A stretch of 64,000 nucleotides of DNA from Arsenicibacter rosenii (GCF_001870735.1 NZ_MORL01000002.1:248001-312000); one strand, 5' to 3'; positions 1 to 8,329 are shown, numbered from the stretch's first letter. Numbers and translations are program-made. Notes: generated from the sequence alone by a model not told the origin.

Positions 1-204
1 TATCATCGGTTTGATCTGGGTGTTCAGTTTCATAAGAAGAAAAAGCGATACGAACGGACCTGGGAAATCAGCGTTTACAACCTCTATAGCCGTCGTAATC
101 CGTTTTATTATCGCTTGAAAACACAGTCGTCCGGCAGCACAGTCCTACAGCGGGTTTCGCTTTTTCCGATTGTGCCATCATTCAGTTATAACTTTACCTT
201 TTAA
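1..204 (+). CDS. TonB-dependent receptor, C-terminal end (5' part outside window)
   Basis: The frame is open from base 1 and stops at a TAA at 202-204, giving 67 residues. They alternate aromatic and polar residues in the way of outer-membrane beta-barrel strands (WEISVYNLYSRRNPFYY is typical of the last strands of TonB-dependent receptors) and end in an aromatic residue (SYNFTF), as expected for a BAM-assembled barrel. A DUF4249 lipoprotein starts 12 bases downstream, which is the usual partner of a carboxypeptidase-regulatory-domain TonB receptor in Cytophagales. The plug and the substrate-specific part lie outside the window, so the ligand cannot be named. Confidence 0.75.
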   Translation, partial: YHRFDLGVQFHKKKKRYERTWEISVYNLYSRRNPFYYRLKTQSSGSTVLQRVSLFPIVPSFSYNFTF

Positions 205-215
205 GCTCCGTTATC

Positions 216-1124
216 ATGCTCTTTTTTCGTCTTATCGGTGTATGCTGTAGCCTGCTTACCGGATTGGTCTTGATAAGCTGTGGTAGTATGGTCACCAATG
301 TGCCGGATGCCAAAGTGCCTCAGTCGGTACAAAAGCCGGTCGTCGTTGGCTTTATTTCACCACAGGATAGCCTCCTTGCCGTAAGTATTCAGTTGACAGA
401 TGTCGTGATCGGAACGGCATCATCGGTTTCTAACGTTACAAATGCCGTTGTTACGATTTCCGAAAATAACCGGTTTGTTGCCTTACGTTACCTGGATAAT
501 TCGCAGGGTATCTATATCGCGCAGGCCCGGAACTTCCCGATTGAAGCCGGTAAAACCTACACCCTCAGGGTCACGATGCCTTCCGGACAAACATTGGCGG
601 CATCGGCTAGCGTCCCTGCCGCCGTACCGATACAACAGGTTGTTTTTGATTCGGCACAGACAACCACTACTCAGACCGCTTCCTTGAGCATCAAATGGAC
701 TGATCCCGCAGGGCAACCGAATTACTATCGCATCAAAGGGGATCAGGTTTATTCGCTCACACAACCGACCGGTACCTATACGGCTACGATTGACCTGGCC
801 TTCAGGAATGAAAACTTTCGCTATTTGTTGACTGATGCAAACCGGGATGGACAAACACTTACCTCGTCATCGGGTTATTACCAGCCATATACGGTAAACG
901 GAACAGGAGGAGCGGTTTCCCGGCTGCCGGGAAACATTCTGACACTGCGGCTTCTTACTGTAGACAAAATGTACTATGATTACCACAGTGCTTTGCAGCA
1001 ATTCAGTGATGCAAATGGTAATCCGTTTGCCGAACCTGTGTTGTTGCCTACTAACATAGCCGGTGGGGGGATCGGGTGTTTTGCCGCCTATAACCAGTCG
1101 TTGGCCCGGATTGTGCTGAAATAA
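216..1124 (+). CDS. DUF4249 family lipoprotein
   Basis: 302 residues with an N-terminal hydrophobic stretch ending in a lipobox (LISC, Cys22), so it should be lipidated and sit in the outer membrane or periplasm. The PVVVGFISPQDSL opening and the following beta-rich body with a second Ig-like half match the DUF4249 family as I know it. Its gene lies 12 bases after a TonB receptor gene and is probably cotranscribed with it. DUF4249 proteins commonly accompany such receptors and are thought to help in uptake, much as SusD-like proteins do, but their biochemical role is unknown. The family call is from pattern recognition and gene context. Confidence 0.75.
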   Translation: MLFFRLIGVCCSLLTGLVLISCGSMVTNVPDAKVPQSVQKPVVVGFISPQDSLLAVSIQLTDVVIGTASSVSNVTNAVVTISENNRFVALRYLDNSQGIYIAQARNFPIEAGKTYTLRVTMPSGQTLAASASVPAAVPIQQVVFDSAQTTTTQTASLSIKWTDPAGQPNYYRIKGDQVYSLTQPTGTYTATIDLAFRNENFRYLLTDANRDGQTLTSSSGYYQPYTVNGTGGAVSRLPGNILTLRLLTVDKMYYDYHSALQQFSDANGNPFAEPVLLPTNIAGGGIGCFAAYNQSLARIVLK

Positions 1125-1559
1125 ACAGCTGCCATCCGTCCGGAGAGCTACGCCGGCCGGATGGGCGGACGGCACCATACCGGTAAGCTAAGGTCTAAGG
1201 ATATGGTCGCCGGCAGCGAGTTCTTATAGGCGGCTGCTTTCCGGAAATTACCGGTTTTATGGTGGTAAAGGCCTAATGTCCCGGATCTGGTCATAGCCCG
1301 GGTGCGTCCGTATGGGCATCGCCACCGTTGTCGGGACGATATACTGGTTTGCCTGACTGACCGGGTCAAGGTGTAACAACGGGTTGGCAACATAGAACCG
1401 GCTGATAAAACAAGTAGCCTTTCCGATCGGCATACGGCGATTACTCTACAGAGGCCGTCACAGCAGCATCCGGTTTTGTGTCCGGCTTTTTGGTAAGGGT
1501 TTGTTTCCTGATACGGTAGTTTCTGCTCAACCTGTCAGCTACTTACGAAAAGGTATAAT
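1125..1559. other. Gene-poor stretch with possible gene remnant
   Basis: About 435 bases between the DUF4249 gene and a bidirectional terminator. No intact gene is evident. On the minus strand two short overlapping frames read like protein. One is an ATG frame at 1257-1433 (58 residues). The other, in a shifted frame inside 1148-1393, contains LGLYHHKTGNFRKAA, which resembles a tetratricopeptide helix. This pattern would fit a frameshifted, decaying gene, but the evidence is weak. A short GC-rich inverted repeat (CATCCGTCCGG / CCGGATGGGCGG) lies near 1133-1168. Confidence 0.25.
1148..1433 (-). pseudogene. Possible frameshifted TPR-like remnant
   Basis: A 58-residue ATG frame (1433 down to the stop at 1257) overlaps a second minus frame (1393 down to 1148) that holds a TPR-like segment, LGLYHHKTGNFRKAA. 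Neither is long enough to be convincing alone. Together they could be the two halves of one frameshifted gene. No start signal or flanking partner supports expression, and chance open frames are a real alternative. Confidence 0.15.
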
Positions 1560-1600
1560 AAAAGCAATGGCACAACTGATACAGCTGTGCCATTGCTTTT
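1560..1600. terminator. Bidirectional terminator
   Basis: Perfect 15-bp stem (AAAAGCAATGGCACA at 1560-1574, complement at 1586-1600) with an A tract on the left and a T tract on the right, so it can act in both directions. It lies just after the stop of the minus-strand DAHP synthase gene and downstream of the plus-strand receptor/DUF4249 pair. Confidence 0.8.
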
Positions 1601-1617
1601 ATTGAACAGGTATTGAT

Positions 1618-2715
1618 TTACGCTTCAGCGCTGTTCATTACCTCAGTTTGCTTACGGATCGACTCCATGTGAATGATCTTATAGATTTCTTCAACCAGTT
1701 CCGGATACAGACCAAATTTTTTCGCCTGTTCGGTGCGGGTTTTCAGAATCTCTTTCCAGCGGTCAGGCTGGAACAGGGTCACATTGTTGTCGCGTTTGTA
1801 TTCAGCCAGTTTTTCGACCAGTGCCATACGGGCTGCCAGCATTTCAACCAGTTGACGGTCAGTATTGTCAATTTTCTGACGGAGTTGCTCCAGAGCGCCT
1901 TTAAATTCAAGGTTTTCTGACTGTACCGTACGGATGTGCAGGTGGTCGAGCATTTCGCCGAAAGCGGCAGGGGTCAGCTGCTGAGCAGCATCACTCCATG
2001 CTTTATCCGGGTCGATATGCGATTCCACGATCAGACCGTCGTAGTTCAGGTCCATGGCCATTTGCGCCAGTTCGTACAGATAAGCACGTTTGCCGGCCAT
2101 GTGGCTTGGGTCACCGATCATTGGCAATTGCGGGAAGATCGACTTAAGTTCGATAGCCAGCTGCCACATCGGAATGTTGCGGTACTTGCTTGATTCGCCG
2201 GTTGAGAAACCACGGTGAATGGCGCCGAGTTTTGTGATGCCAGCTCCGGCGATACGTTCAAACGCACCTACCCAAAGAGCCAGATCCGGGTTAACCGGGT
2301 TTTTAATCAATACCGGAACGTCAACACCACGGAGGGCGTCAGCAATTTCCTGTACGTTAAACGGGTTAACCGTCGTACGTGCACCGATCCAGAGAATATC
2401 TACGCCATATTTCAGGGCTAATTCAATGTGCTCAGGGGTTGCAACTTCCACAGCAAACGGTAAGCCCGTTTCTGCTTTGGCGCGCTGAATCCACGGCAAT
2501 GCCGCTTCGCCCATGCCTTCAAAACTGCCTGGACGCGTACGGGGTTTCCATACACCAGCCCGAATGACATGAACCGCGTTTTGTTGCGCCAACTGGCGTG
2601 CGGTTTCACAAAGTTGTTCTTCGGTCTCTGCGCTACAGGGACCTGCAATAATTAGAGGTTTGCCGTCGGTCTTGATCCACGATGCTAACGGCTCAACGGC
2701 TAAATCTGGCTTCAT
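1618..2715 (-). CDS. Bifunctional DAHP synthase / chorismate mutase
   Basis: Predicted to catalyse the first step of the shikimate pathway (phosphoenolpyruvate plus erythrose 4-phosphate to DAHP) and the conversion of chorismate to prephenate. Residues about 15-260 form a type I-beta DAHP synthase with the GPCSAE metal-binding motif (Cys27) and KPRTRPGSFEG substrate loop. Residues about 270-365 are an AroQ-type chorismate mutase helical domain (LRQKIDNTDRQLVEML). The fusion, with mutase at the C terminus, is the common Bacteroidota form, in which the mutase domain may also confer feedback inhibition. The frame extends to a TTG at 2730, but the ATG at 2715 (MKPDLAVEPL) is preferred. Monocistronic, ending at a bidirectional terminator. 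Confidence 0.93.
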   Translation of the reverse strand: MKPDLAVEPLASWIKTDGKPLIIAGPCSAETEEQLCETARQLAQQNAVHVIRAGVWKPRTRPGSFEGMGEAALPWIQRAKAETGLPFAVEVATPEHIELALKYGVDILWIGARTTVNPFNVQEIADALRGVDVPVLIKNPVNPDLALWVGAFERIAGAGITKLGAIHRGFSTGESSKYRNIPMWQLAIELKSIFPQLPMIGDPSHMAGKRAYLYELAQMAMDLNYDGLIVESHIDPDKAWSDAAQQLTPAAFGEMLDHLHIRTVQSENLEFKGALEQLRQKIDNTDRQLVEMLAARMALVEKLAEYKRDNNVTLFQPDRWKEILKTRTEQAKKFGLYPELVEEIYKIIHMESIRKQTEVMNSAEA

Positions 2716-2779
2716 GACAGATAAAAACAAGTTATGTACTCAACTACCTTAACTAGGAACTTTCAATTTAAATTTTTGG

Positions 2780-2787
2780 TATATTTG
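2780..2787 (+). promoter_or_regulatory. Promoter -7 element for proline dehydrogenase
   Basis: TATATTTG matches the Bacteroidota -7 consensus TAnnTTTG and is followed by C. It would give a leader of about 175 bases before the ATG at 2969. A matching -33 TTG is not obvious. Confidence 0.45.
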
Positions 2788-2968
2788 CAAGCGAAACCAC
2801 TGTGTTTCAAGTTGATTTCATCATTTGTATTGTACGATTATTAGTCTGTTGAAGTAGTAGCGTTTAGGTTGATTAACCGAATATACCGAAATTTCGTTTA
2901 ACTTTCGGAGCTGTTTAAAAAACCGCTGTATTATTCATTGCTAATCGCTCCTTCAGCGGCACAAACGT

Positions 2969-4213
2969 ATGTCGAACCGCAGTAATTCAATGCTAACGAC
3001 TGTCCAAAGACTGGCTGACCCGAAACCGGGTGAGGCTAGTCCTGTCTCATTTGAGGACACTTCAATTGCTTTTTTGTCCCAGTCCGACTTTAAATTAAAG
3101 AAAACGTACTGGCTCTTTGCGTTGATGAATAAGGGATGGCTTGTAAAAGTAGGGACTTTTTTTATAAAAATCGCCCTGAAATTGCAGTTACCCATCAAAA
3201 AAATCATCAAGACTACGATTTTCGAACAGTTCTGCGGCGGGGAAACCATCCGCGACTGCGAAAAAACGATTCAAACGTTGCACAATGCCCATGTCGGAAC
3301 CATTCTTGATTATTCGGTAGAAGGGGAGGACAACGAGAAAAGTTTCGATGAAACCGTGCTGGAAATCATCCGCACTATCGAACGGGCACATGATTCGGCT
3401 GATATTCCCTTCTCTGTTTTTAAGGTAACCGGCGTAGCCTCAACGGAATTGCTCGAAGCGGTGCAGTGTGGTGATCCTTTAACCGAGGAGCAGAAAGCGG
3501 CGTTTGAGCGGGTACGCCAGCGGGTAGATGCGCTCTGCCGCCGTGCTTATGAGAAGAACGTTAAGATTTTCGTCGATGCCGAAGAAAGCTGGATTCAGGA
3601 TACCATCGATATGCTGGCGTATGAGATGATGGACCGGTATAACCACGAGCATCCGATCGTCTTTAATACGTTCCAGATGTATCGCTGGGAAATGTATGAC
3701 AAGTTTGTAAAGGCAACGCAAAACGCCCGCTCACGGGGCTATGCATTGGGTGCAAAACTGGTGCGCGGTGCCTATCTGGAAAAAGAGCGTATCCGGGCAC
3801 ACGAAGGTGAGTATCAGGATCCGATTCATGCTACCAAGCAGGATACCGACCGCGATTATAACCGTGCGATTGACTTTGCCCTGGAAAACCGGGATGTTAT
3901 TTCTATCTGTCTGGGTACACACAACGAGTATAGTTGTCAGTATACCATCCAGAAAATGAAAGACATGGGTATTGCCGGTAATGATCAGCACATCTGTTTC
4001 GCGCAGCTCCTGGGCATGAGTGATAATATCTCGTTCAATCTGGCGAATGCCGGTTATAATGTGGCGAAATATGTGCCCTATGGACCGGTAGAAGCGGTGA
4101 TGCCTTATTTATTCCGTCGTGCGGAGGAAAATAAATCCATTGCCGGGCAGAGCAGCCGGGAGTATACACTTGTTAAAAAAGAGCTTTTCCGCCGGAAAGG
4201 TTGCCGGGTATAG
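2969..4213 (+). CDS. Proline dehydrogenase
   Basis: 414 residues. Predicted monofunctional FAD-dependent proline dehydrogenase, oxidising proline to pyrroline-5-carboxylate as the first step of proline catabolism. The family barrel motifs are visible: LGAKLVRGAYLEKER in the middle (substrate and flavin contacts), the CLGTHNEYS strand, and the C-terminal RRAEENKSIAGQ motif with the paired arginines that bind the proline carboxylate. It lacks the aldehyde dehydrogenase half of PutA, so a separate P5C dehydrogenase must lie elsewhere. The length suits the Bacteroidota form. The start is ATG at 2969; a second Met at residue 8 is possible. It is followed by a good terminator, so it is probably transcribed alone. 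Confidence 0.93.
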   Translation: MSNRSNSMLTTVQRLADPKPGEASPVSFEDTSIAFLSQSDFKLKKTYWLFALMNKGWLVKVGTFFIKIALKLQLPIKKIIKTTIFEQFCGGETIRDCEKTIQTLHNAHVGTILDYSVEGEDNEKSFDETVLEIIRTIERAHDSADIPFSVFKVTGVASTELLEAVQCGDPLTEEQKAAFERVRQRVDALCRRAYEKNVKIFVDAEESWIQDTIDMLAYEMMDRYNHEHPIVFNTFQMYRWEMYDKFVKATQNARSRGYALGAKLVRGAYLEKERIRAHEGEYQDPIHATKQDTDRDYNRAIDFALENRDVISICLGTHNEYSCQYTIQKMKDMGIAGNDQHICFAQLLGMSDNISFNLANAGYNVAKYVPYGPVEAVMPYLFRRAEENKSIAGQSSREYTLVKKELFRRKGCRV

Positions 4214-4241
4214 TTTTTAATGCGCAGCAAACGCGCTGTGC

Positions 4242-4268
4242 CAGCCGCGAAAGCGGCTGCTTTTTTTT
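4242..4268 (+). terminator. Rho-independent terminator after proline dehydrogenase
   Basis: Stem CAGCCGC / GCGGCTG with a GAAA tetraloop at 4242-4259, followed by eight T residues. It lies between the stop at 4213 and the lspA start at 4320. Confidence 0.85.
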
Positions 4269-4319
4269 GATAGTGCAGTGACGCCGGCACATCGCCGCAG
4301 CAAGCTGCCAGGTACACAT

Positions 4320-5147
4320 ATGATCCAGAAAAGCCCCCTTAAGTATTTTCTTTTTGCCATTGCACTCATTGCCGTTGATCAGGCTGTTAAAATGGCCGTG
4401 CATCATTTCATGGCTCCCGGTTTTGCCGGACAGATCAAACTGGTCGGTGACTGGTTTAAACTGCATTATGTCCTGAATCCGGGCATGGCTTTTGGCATGC
4501 AGCTTAGCCACACTTATGGTAAACTGATCCTGAGTGTATTCCGGTTATTTGCCATGGCGGGCATTGGCTGGTATCTGGTATATCTGGCACAGCGTGGTGC
4601 GCCCGACGGCTTGTTATGGGCGATGGCAATGATTCTGGCGGGTGCGGTTGGTAACGTTATTGACAGTACGTTCTACGGTGTTTTATTGGGTAATGCGCCG
4701 TATGACGCCCCGACACCGTGGTTCCACGGGCAGGTAATCGATATGATCTTTATCGATGTCTGGGAAGGATTTATTCCGGAGTGGGTACCGGTCTGGGGCG
4801 GTCAGTATTATTCGACCCCGATCTTTAACATTGCGGATGCCTGTATCTTTATCGGTGTCTGTTTTATCCTGTTCTTCCAGCGCCGTTACTTCGGTGAGCA
4901 TCCGGCCGAAGAGGAAACGCACCTGCCCAATGACGTGTTGCCGGATGCCAACGAAGCCGCTGTTGTACCAACTGAAGCGCTTACCGAAGAACCACAACCG
5001 GTAACCGACGTGGAGGATCAACAACCGGTAGCCGCTGAAGAAACGCCTGTGACGATGGCGGACGGGCAGTCGGATGTCATTGCGTCGCCGGATGCAACGG
5101 CCGATGATGCAGCCGTTTCTGCTCCTGAGCAAAAAGAAGAAAAATAG
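4320..5147 (+). CDS. lspA: Lipoprotein signal peptidase (signal peptidase II)
   Basis: Inner-membrane aspartyl protease that removes signal peptides from diacylglyceryl-modified prolipoproteins. Residues 1-192 are the four-helix enzyme with all family motifs: VDQAVK (Asp20), LNPGMAFGM, GNVID (catalytic Asp115), VIDMIF and FNIAD (catalytic Asp173). Residues about 193-275 form an unusual acidic Pro/Glu/Thr/Ala-rich tail ending in EQKEEK, predicted to be disordered; the usual enzyme ends near residue 170-200. The frame runs back to a GTG at 4278, but the ATG at 4320 gives the normal N-terminus and clears the upstream terminator. Many lipoproteins in this window (DUF4249, FAS1, FKBP, DUF4296, DUF3089, M28) are likely substrates. 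Confidence 0.95.
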   Translation: MIQKSPLKYFLFAIALIAVDQAVKMAVHHFMAPGFAGQIKLVGDWFKLHYVLNPGMAFGMQLSHTYGKLILSVFRLFAMAGIGWYLVYLAQRGAPDGLLWAMAMILAGAVGNVIDSTFYGVLLGNAPYDAPTPWFHGQVIDMIFIDVWEGFIPEWVPVWGGQYYSTPIFNIADACIFIGVCFILFFQRRYFGEHPAEEETHLPNDVLPDANEAAVVPTEALTEEPQPVTDVEDQQPVAAEETPVTMADGQSDVIASPDATADDAAVSAPEQKEEK

Positions 5148-5178
5148 CGGGTTCCGGCGGCCTTAAAACGCTTCTGAC

Positions 5179-5249
5179 CCAGTAAGCTTATAAACCAAAG
5201 CGCCCGTTTTCTCATGGAAAACGGGCGCTTTGGTTTATAAGCTTACTGG
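5179..5249. terminator. Very long bidirectional terminator hairpin
   Basis: A perfect 33-bp inverted repeat (5179-5211 and 5217-5249) around a five-base loop TCATG. It sits between the convergent lspA and secreted-protein genes and overlaps the stop codon and last codons of the minus-strand gene (stop at 5243-5245). Stem length is well beyond that of ordinary intrinsic terminators. The stem interior is GC-rich (AAGCGCCCG) flanked by AT-rich ends. Confidence 0.75.
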
Positions 5250-6835
5250 ATTTCTTCCAGTGGCGTAAAGTCTTTGAACGTACGCTTGATGGCTTTGTCG
5301 GTAGCTTCTTTTTTGTTCTGCCAGTTGGCGTCGAGCTCAAGCGCTACCAGACCACTAAGGCTCATGGTGGCACGGAAATCGTCGAGCCGCTTCACGAAGT
5401 CATTGCCACGGCGCGAAGCCTTCAGCGCAAATTCACGGGCAAAAACATCGCCTTTGTTCTGGATTTCGGTTTTCTTGCCGAGCACATAGTTATACCGGTC
5501 AAGCAGATCTTTCATCGATTTCCCGATTACTTCCGTTGCTTCGAGCGTCCCCATGGTCAACACGGCTGTTCCGCCGACTGCCGATACGTAACGCATGTTT
5601 GTCTGAACGGTCTGGCTTTTGTTGTTAGCAATAATCGCCGGGGTGATCCCGCCGACCGCCCCGAGCGAAGCGTTGGCTACGGAGCGGTTCCGCTTGCCTT
5701 TTTTCGCCTTGCGATAGCTGCGCTTTAATTCTTCTTCCTTTTCACCAAGCTGCTCCACCAGGTTCCAGGCACTGACCAGCACCTGCCGGTATTGGGTATA
5801 CAAGGCGCGGTCTTTGGCCTCTTCATTGATCGCATTCTGTACCGTGAAGGTGATCTTGCGCTCATCGCGGTTCTGGGCCTTATCGAGGGCATAGAACGTA
5901 ATCTGCACCTGCAGTGTATCAAACGGATCTTTAACAAATTCGTAGCCCGGCGTCCAGATAAACTCATACTGGTTGTCGGTATTCTTGACCAGCGCGCTTT
6001 TCGGGACATTCTGGTTGTCGGCCAGGAAATCAAAGGCGGCAATATCGTCGTCGCCGTTCGGGTCAGAGAGGTAGAATTTCAGGTTTACCGATGCGTTCTC
6101 TTTCACCTTGTAGCGCTGCTCTTTAGGAACAACCGTAATGTCAGGTGGCAGATCCATCTGCGTTACTTCTACTTTCAGGCGGCCTTTGGTCCGGCTTTTT
6201 GCCGGTTGATCTTCTACCCAGAACTCGATGTAAATAAACTTCTCGCTTTTGAGTTTATTAAACTGATTCAGCGACAGAGTCCAGGTCATCTCGCCCTGCG
6301 AGCTCAGCTTACTGCCTTCCGGCATCTGATCGCTGATCGGGATAAAAACAATCGGATCATTGTCTTCATCCTTAACGGCCGAAGGATCCATTTTATAGAC
6401 GTTCTGCGTACGGTAACGTACGTAAAACGGCGGTAGCTCACCAATAACCGGCGGACGGTTTACGTGGCGGACTTTCAGGTCAATACTTTGAGTGGCCGAC
6501 TCGCCAAACTGGTTGTGTACTTCGAGAAGGAGCGGAATGGTTTTTACGGTCTGAATCCGGTCGGCAATGTCGTAGCCTGGTTTCCATGTAAAGTTGCCGG
6601 CCGAGTCGAGCAACATGCCATCCAGTTGTCCTTGGGCCAGCCGGAACGAAACCGAGTCGGCATTTGTGCCAACGGCCTTAAGCGAAAAGCGCAGTGTTTG
6701 TCCTTCCTGCACAACATTCCAGTCGGGCTGTTGCGGAAGAACAATACGTAGTGGTTTATTATCCTGGGCGAAACCGGTGAACGACACAAGCAGTGCCAGC
6801 ACCAATCCGATTATAGGTTTTAATGGAATTATCAT
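5243..6835 (-). CDS. Secreted protein with Ig/cadherin-like repeats and helical C-terminus
   Basis: 530 residues, function unknown. Residues 1-23 are a signal peptide ending in GFAQ, so export to the periplasm or beyond is expected. Residues about 28-335 hold three beta-sandwich repeats of the putative-Ig/cadherin kind; visible markers are FTWKPGYD, MTWTLS and FIWTPGYEF, with VNRPPVI between repeats and an acidic DPNGDDD loop. Residues about 340-530 are helical and charged, with a basic KKGKRNR segment near 380 followed by a small-residue hydrophobic stretch (ASLGAVGGITPAIIANN) and long coiled-coil-like helices. No enzyme motif or T9SS sorting domain is visible. It appears monocistronic. Adhesive or scaffolding function is only an inference from the fold. 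Confidence 0.7.
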   Translation of the reverse strand: MIIPLKPIIGLVLALLVSFTGFAQDNKPLRIVLPQQPDWNVVQEGQTLRFSLKAVGTNADSVSFRLAQGQLDGMLLDSAGNFTWKPGYDIADRIQTVKTIPLLLEVHNQFGESATQSIDLKVRHVNRPPVIGELPPFYVRYRTQNVYKMDPSAVKDEDNDPIVFIPISDQMPEGSKLSSQGEMTWTLSLNQFNKLKSEKFIYIEFWVEDQPAKSRTKGRLKVEVTQMDLPPDITVVPKEQRYKVKENASVNLKFYLSDPNGDDDIAAFDFLADNQNVPKSALVKNTDNQYEFIWTPGYEFVKDPFDTLQVQITFYALDKAQNRDERKITFTVQNAINEEAKDRALYTQYRQVLVSAWNLVEQLGEKEEELKRSYRKAKKGKRNRSVANASLGAVGGITPAIIANNKSQTVQTNMRYVSAVGGTAVLTMGTLEATEVIGKSMKDLLDRYNYVLGKKTEIQNKGDVFAREFALKASRRGNDFVKRLDDFRATMSLSGLVALELDANWQNKKEATDKAIKRTFKDFTPLEEIQ

Positions 6836-6971
6836 TAGAAACTATCAGAGGGGGTTCGTTTACGGAAACGCAAAAATACAACGAAGATTATTGCCGATGA
6901 TACTTTTCTTAGTCAAAACGTTCTTACTGGTCAGTTTTATTGTATTTTTCAAGCATATAATAGCAAGTAAA

Positions 6972-6999
6972 AAGCCATTCATCTTATGATGAATGGCTT
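6972..6999 (-). terminator. Terminator of the uppS-bamA-ompH operon
   Basis: Perfect 12-bp stem AAGCCATTCATC / GATGAATGGCTT around TTAT. Read on the minus strand it is followed by a T-rich tract. It lies 58 bases after the last gene of the minus-strand operon. Confidence 0.75.
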
Positions 7000-7056
7000 A
7001 ACAGAAAGACTGTATGTTGTTTACTGAAATCCCGGCAAAAGGGACTAGCCAGTAAA

Positions 7057-7701
7057 TTAGTTTTTCTTAGGGGCCGGAGCCGGCGTTTTTGCCGGAGGCG
7101 TAGCCGCACCGGTACCGGTTGCCGCAGGAGCTGGCTGAGGGGTTACCCCCATTTTCTTCAGCACCAGTTCAGTGATATTGTTATCTTCCGGAGCATACAA
7201 CAACACGACAGCTGTACCCGCACCCGCGTCCAGGTTGAAGACGTATGTGTAGCCGTTTTCTTTAGCTACTGCATCAATATTCTTCTGGATTTTCTGGATA
7301 ACCGGGTTTACCAGCTGCTGGTATTTGGCCTGCAGCTGCTGCTGAGCATTTTGCTCAAACTCCTGAATCCGTGTCTGCAAACCTTGCAGTTCTTTTTCAC
7401 GATCAGCGCGGATTACGTCAGACATCTGAGCCGCACCTTTCTGATACGTTTCGAATTTTGTCTGAAGTTCAGTATTCAGGCGCTTCAGTTCATTGGCGGC
7501 CTGCTGCTGCTGAATTGTTAACTGGTTCTGGATATCCTTGCTTTCCGGTACTTGCTGCAACAGGTAATCCATGCTTGTATAACCCAGTTTCAACGGACCA
7601 GCTGCTGACGTCGTTGGTGCTGCTGTTTGGGCTTGTGCCTGAGCGCTGACACCGCCCAACAGAAGGGCAGCTACAAACGCCATGACGAGACTTTTCTTCA
7701 T
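7057..7701 (-). CDS. OmpH/Skp family periplasmic chaperone (second copy)
   Basis: 214 residues from the ATG at 7701. The frame opens further upstream, to 7812, but that part overlaps the preceding ompH gene and carries no signal peptide. Residues 1-25 (MKKSLVMAFVAALLLGG...) are a clear signal peptide. The middle is the Skp pattern: a beta-strand (LGYTSMDYLLQQVPE), then long Gln-rich coiled-coil helices forming the tentacle, then YTYVFNLD and VVLLYA strands. Skp chaperones hold unfolded outer-membrane proteins on the way to BamA. The C-terminus is a Pro/Ala/Lys-rich tail. It is the last gene of the operon and starts 19 bases after the other ompH gene, consistent with tandem duplication and divergence. 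Confidence 0.88.
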   Translation of the reverse strand: MKKSLVMAFVAALLLGGVSAQAQAQTAAPTTSAAGPLKLGYTSMDYLLQQVPESKDIQNQLTIQQQQAANELKRLNTELQTKFETYQKGAAQMSDVIRADREKELQGLQTRIQEFEQNAQQQLQAKYQQLVNPVIQKIQKNIDAVAKENGYTYVFNLDAGAGTAVVLLYAPEDNNITELVLKKMGVTPQPAPAATGTGAATPPAKTPAPAPKKN

Positions 7702-7720
7702 CGGGAACTTTGTTTGTACG

Positions 7721-8329
7721 TTATTTTGGTTTTGCGGTTGTTTGCGTGGCCGGACCATCCGGAGTCTGCTGGCCTCCTGCCGGAGCCTTTTTGTTTGCTT
7801 TACTATCGGCATCTAACCCCAGCTCTTCCATGACATAGTCGGTGTAATCGTGCCGTGGGTTGGTATACAACATAACAAAGTCGCTGGCTTTATCGAACAT
7901 AAAATCAATCCGTTTCTGGGCGGATACCTTATCGATAGCCCGCTGAACGATTTCCATAGGCGCTTTAATCAGTTCTTTCTTTTTCTGATAAAGCATTCCC
8001 TCGTAGCCAAATACTTTGTTGTTGTATTCGCGTGCTTCCCTTTCCTTATCGGCGATGACACGCTGGCGTTCCCGCTTCATGTCATCGGTCAGCAGAATTT
8101 CTTCTGCCTGATAAGCCCGTTGCAGCTTCTCAATCTCGGTTTGCTTGTCCAGAATATCTTTCGACCACCGGTCGGCAAACTTATCGATTTCCGAAAGAGC
8201 CTTCTGATACTCCGGCATTTTACTGAAAATAAACTCTGTATCCACATAGCCTATTTTCTGTGTCTGCGCAAAAGTGTCGTATGTGCCCAAAAAGAAACAC
8301 AAAATTACGAAAAAGAGTCCTTTATTCAT
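7721..8329 (-). CDS. OmpH/Skp family periplasmic chaperone (first copy)
   Basis: 202 residues with a signal peptide (MNKGLFFVILCFFLG...FAQ). IGYVDTEFIFSKMPEYQ is the family's first strand and helix start; long charged helices follow, with a closing IDFMFDKASDFVMLYTN. The C-terminal 25 residues are Lys/Ala/Pro-rich and likely disordered. Predicted to chaperone outer-membrane proteins in the periplasm. It lies between bamA and a second ompH, the standard Bacteroidota order. The two copies differ markedly (this one Lys/Glu-rich, the other Gln-rich), which suggests different client sets, but that is inference. Confidence 0.88.
   Translation of the reverse strand: MNKGLFFVILCFFLGTYDTFAQTQKIGYVDTEFIFSKMPEYQKALSEIDKFADRWSKDILDKQTEIEKLQRAYQAEEILLTDDMKRERQRVIADKEREAREYNNKVFGYEGMLYQKKKELIKAPMEIVQRAIDKVSAQKRIDFMFDKASDFVMLYTNPRHDYTDYVMEELGLDADSKANKKAPAGGQQTPDGPATQTTAKPK

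Noticed and set aside
5792-6436. 214-residue plus-strand open frame
   Set aside because: It is antisense to the secreted Ig-like protein, whose family repeats and signal peptide are clear, and has no recognisable domain.
7702-7812. Upstream extension of the second ompH
   Set aside because: It would overlap the first ompH and place the signal peptide 37 residues inside the protein.
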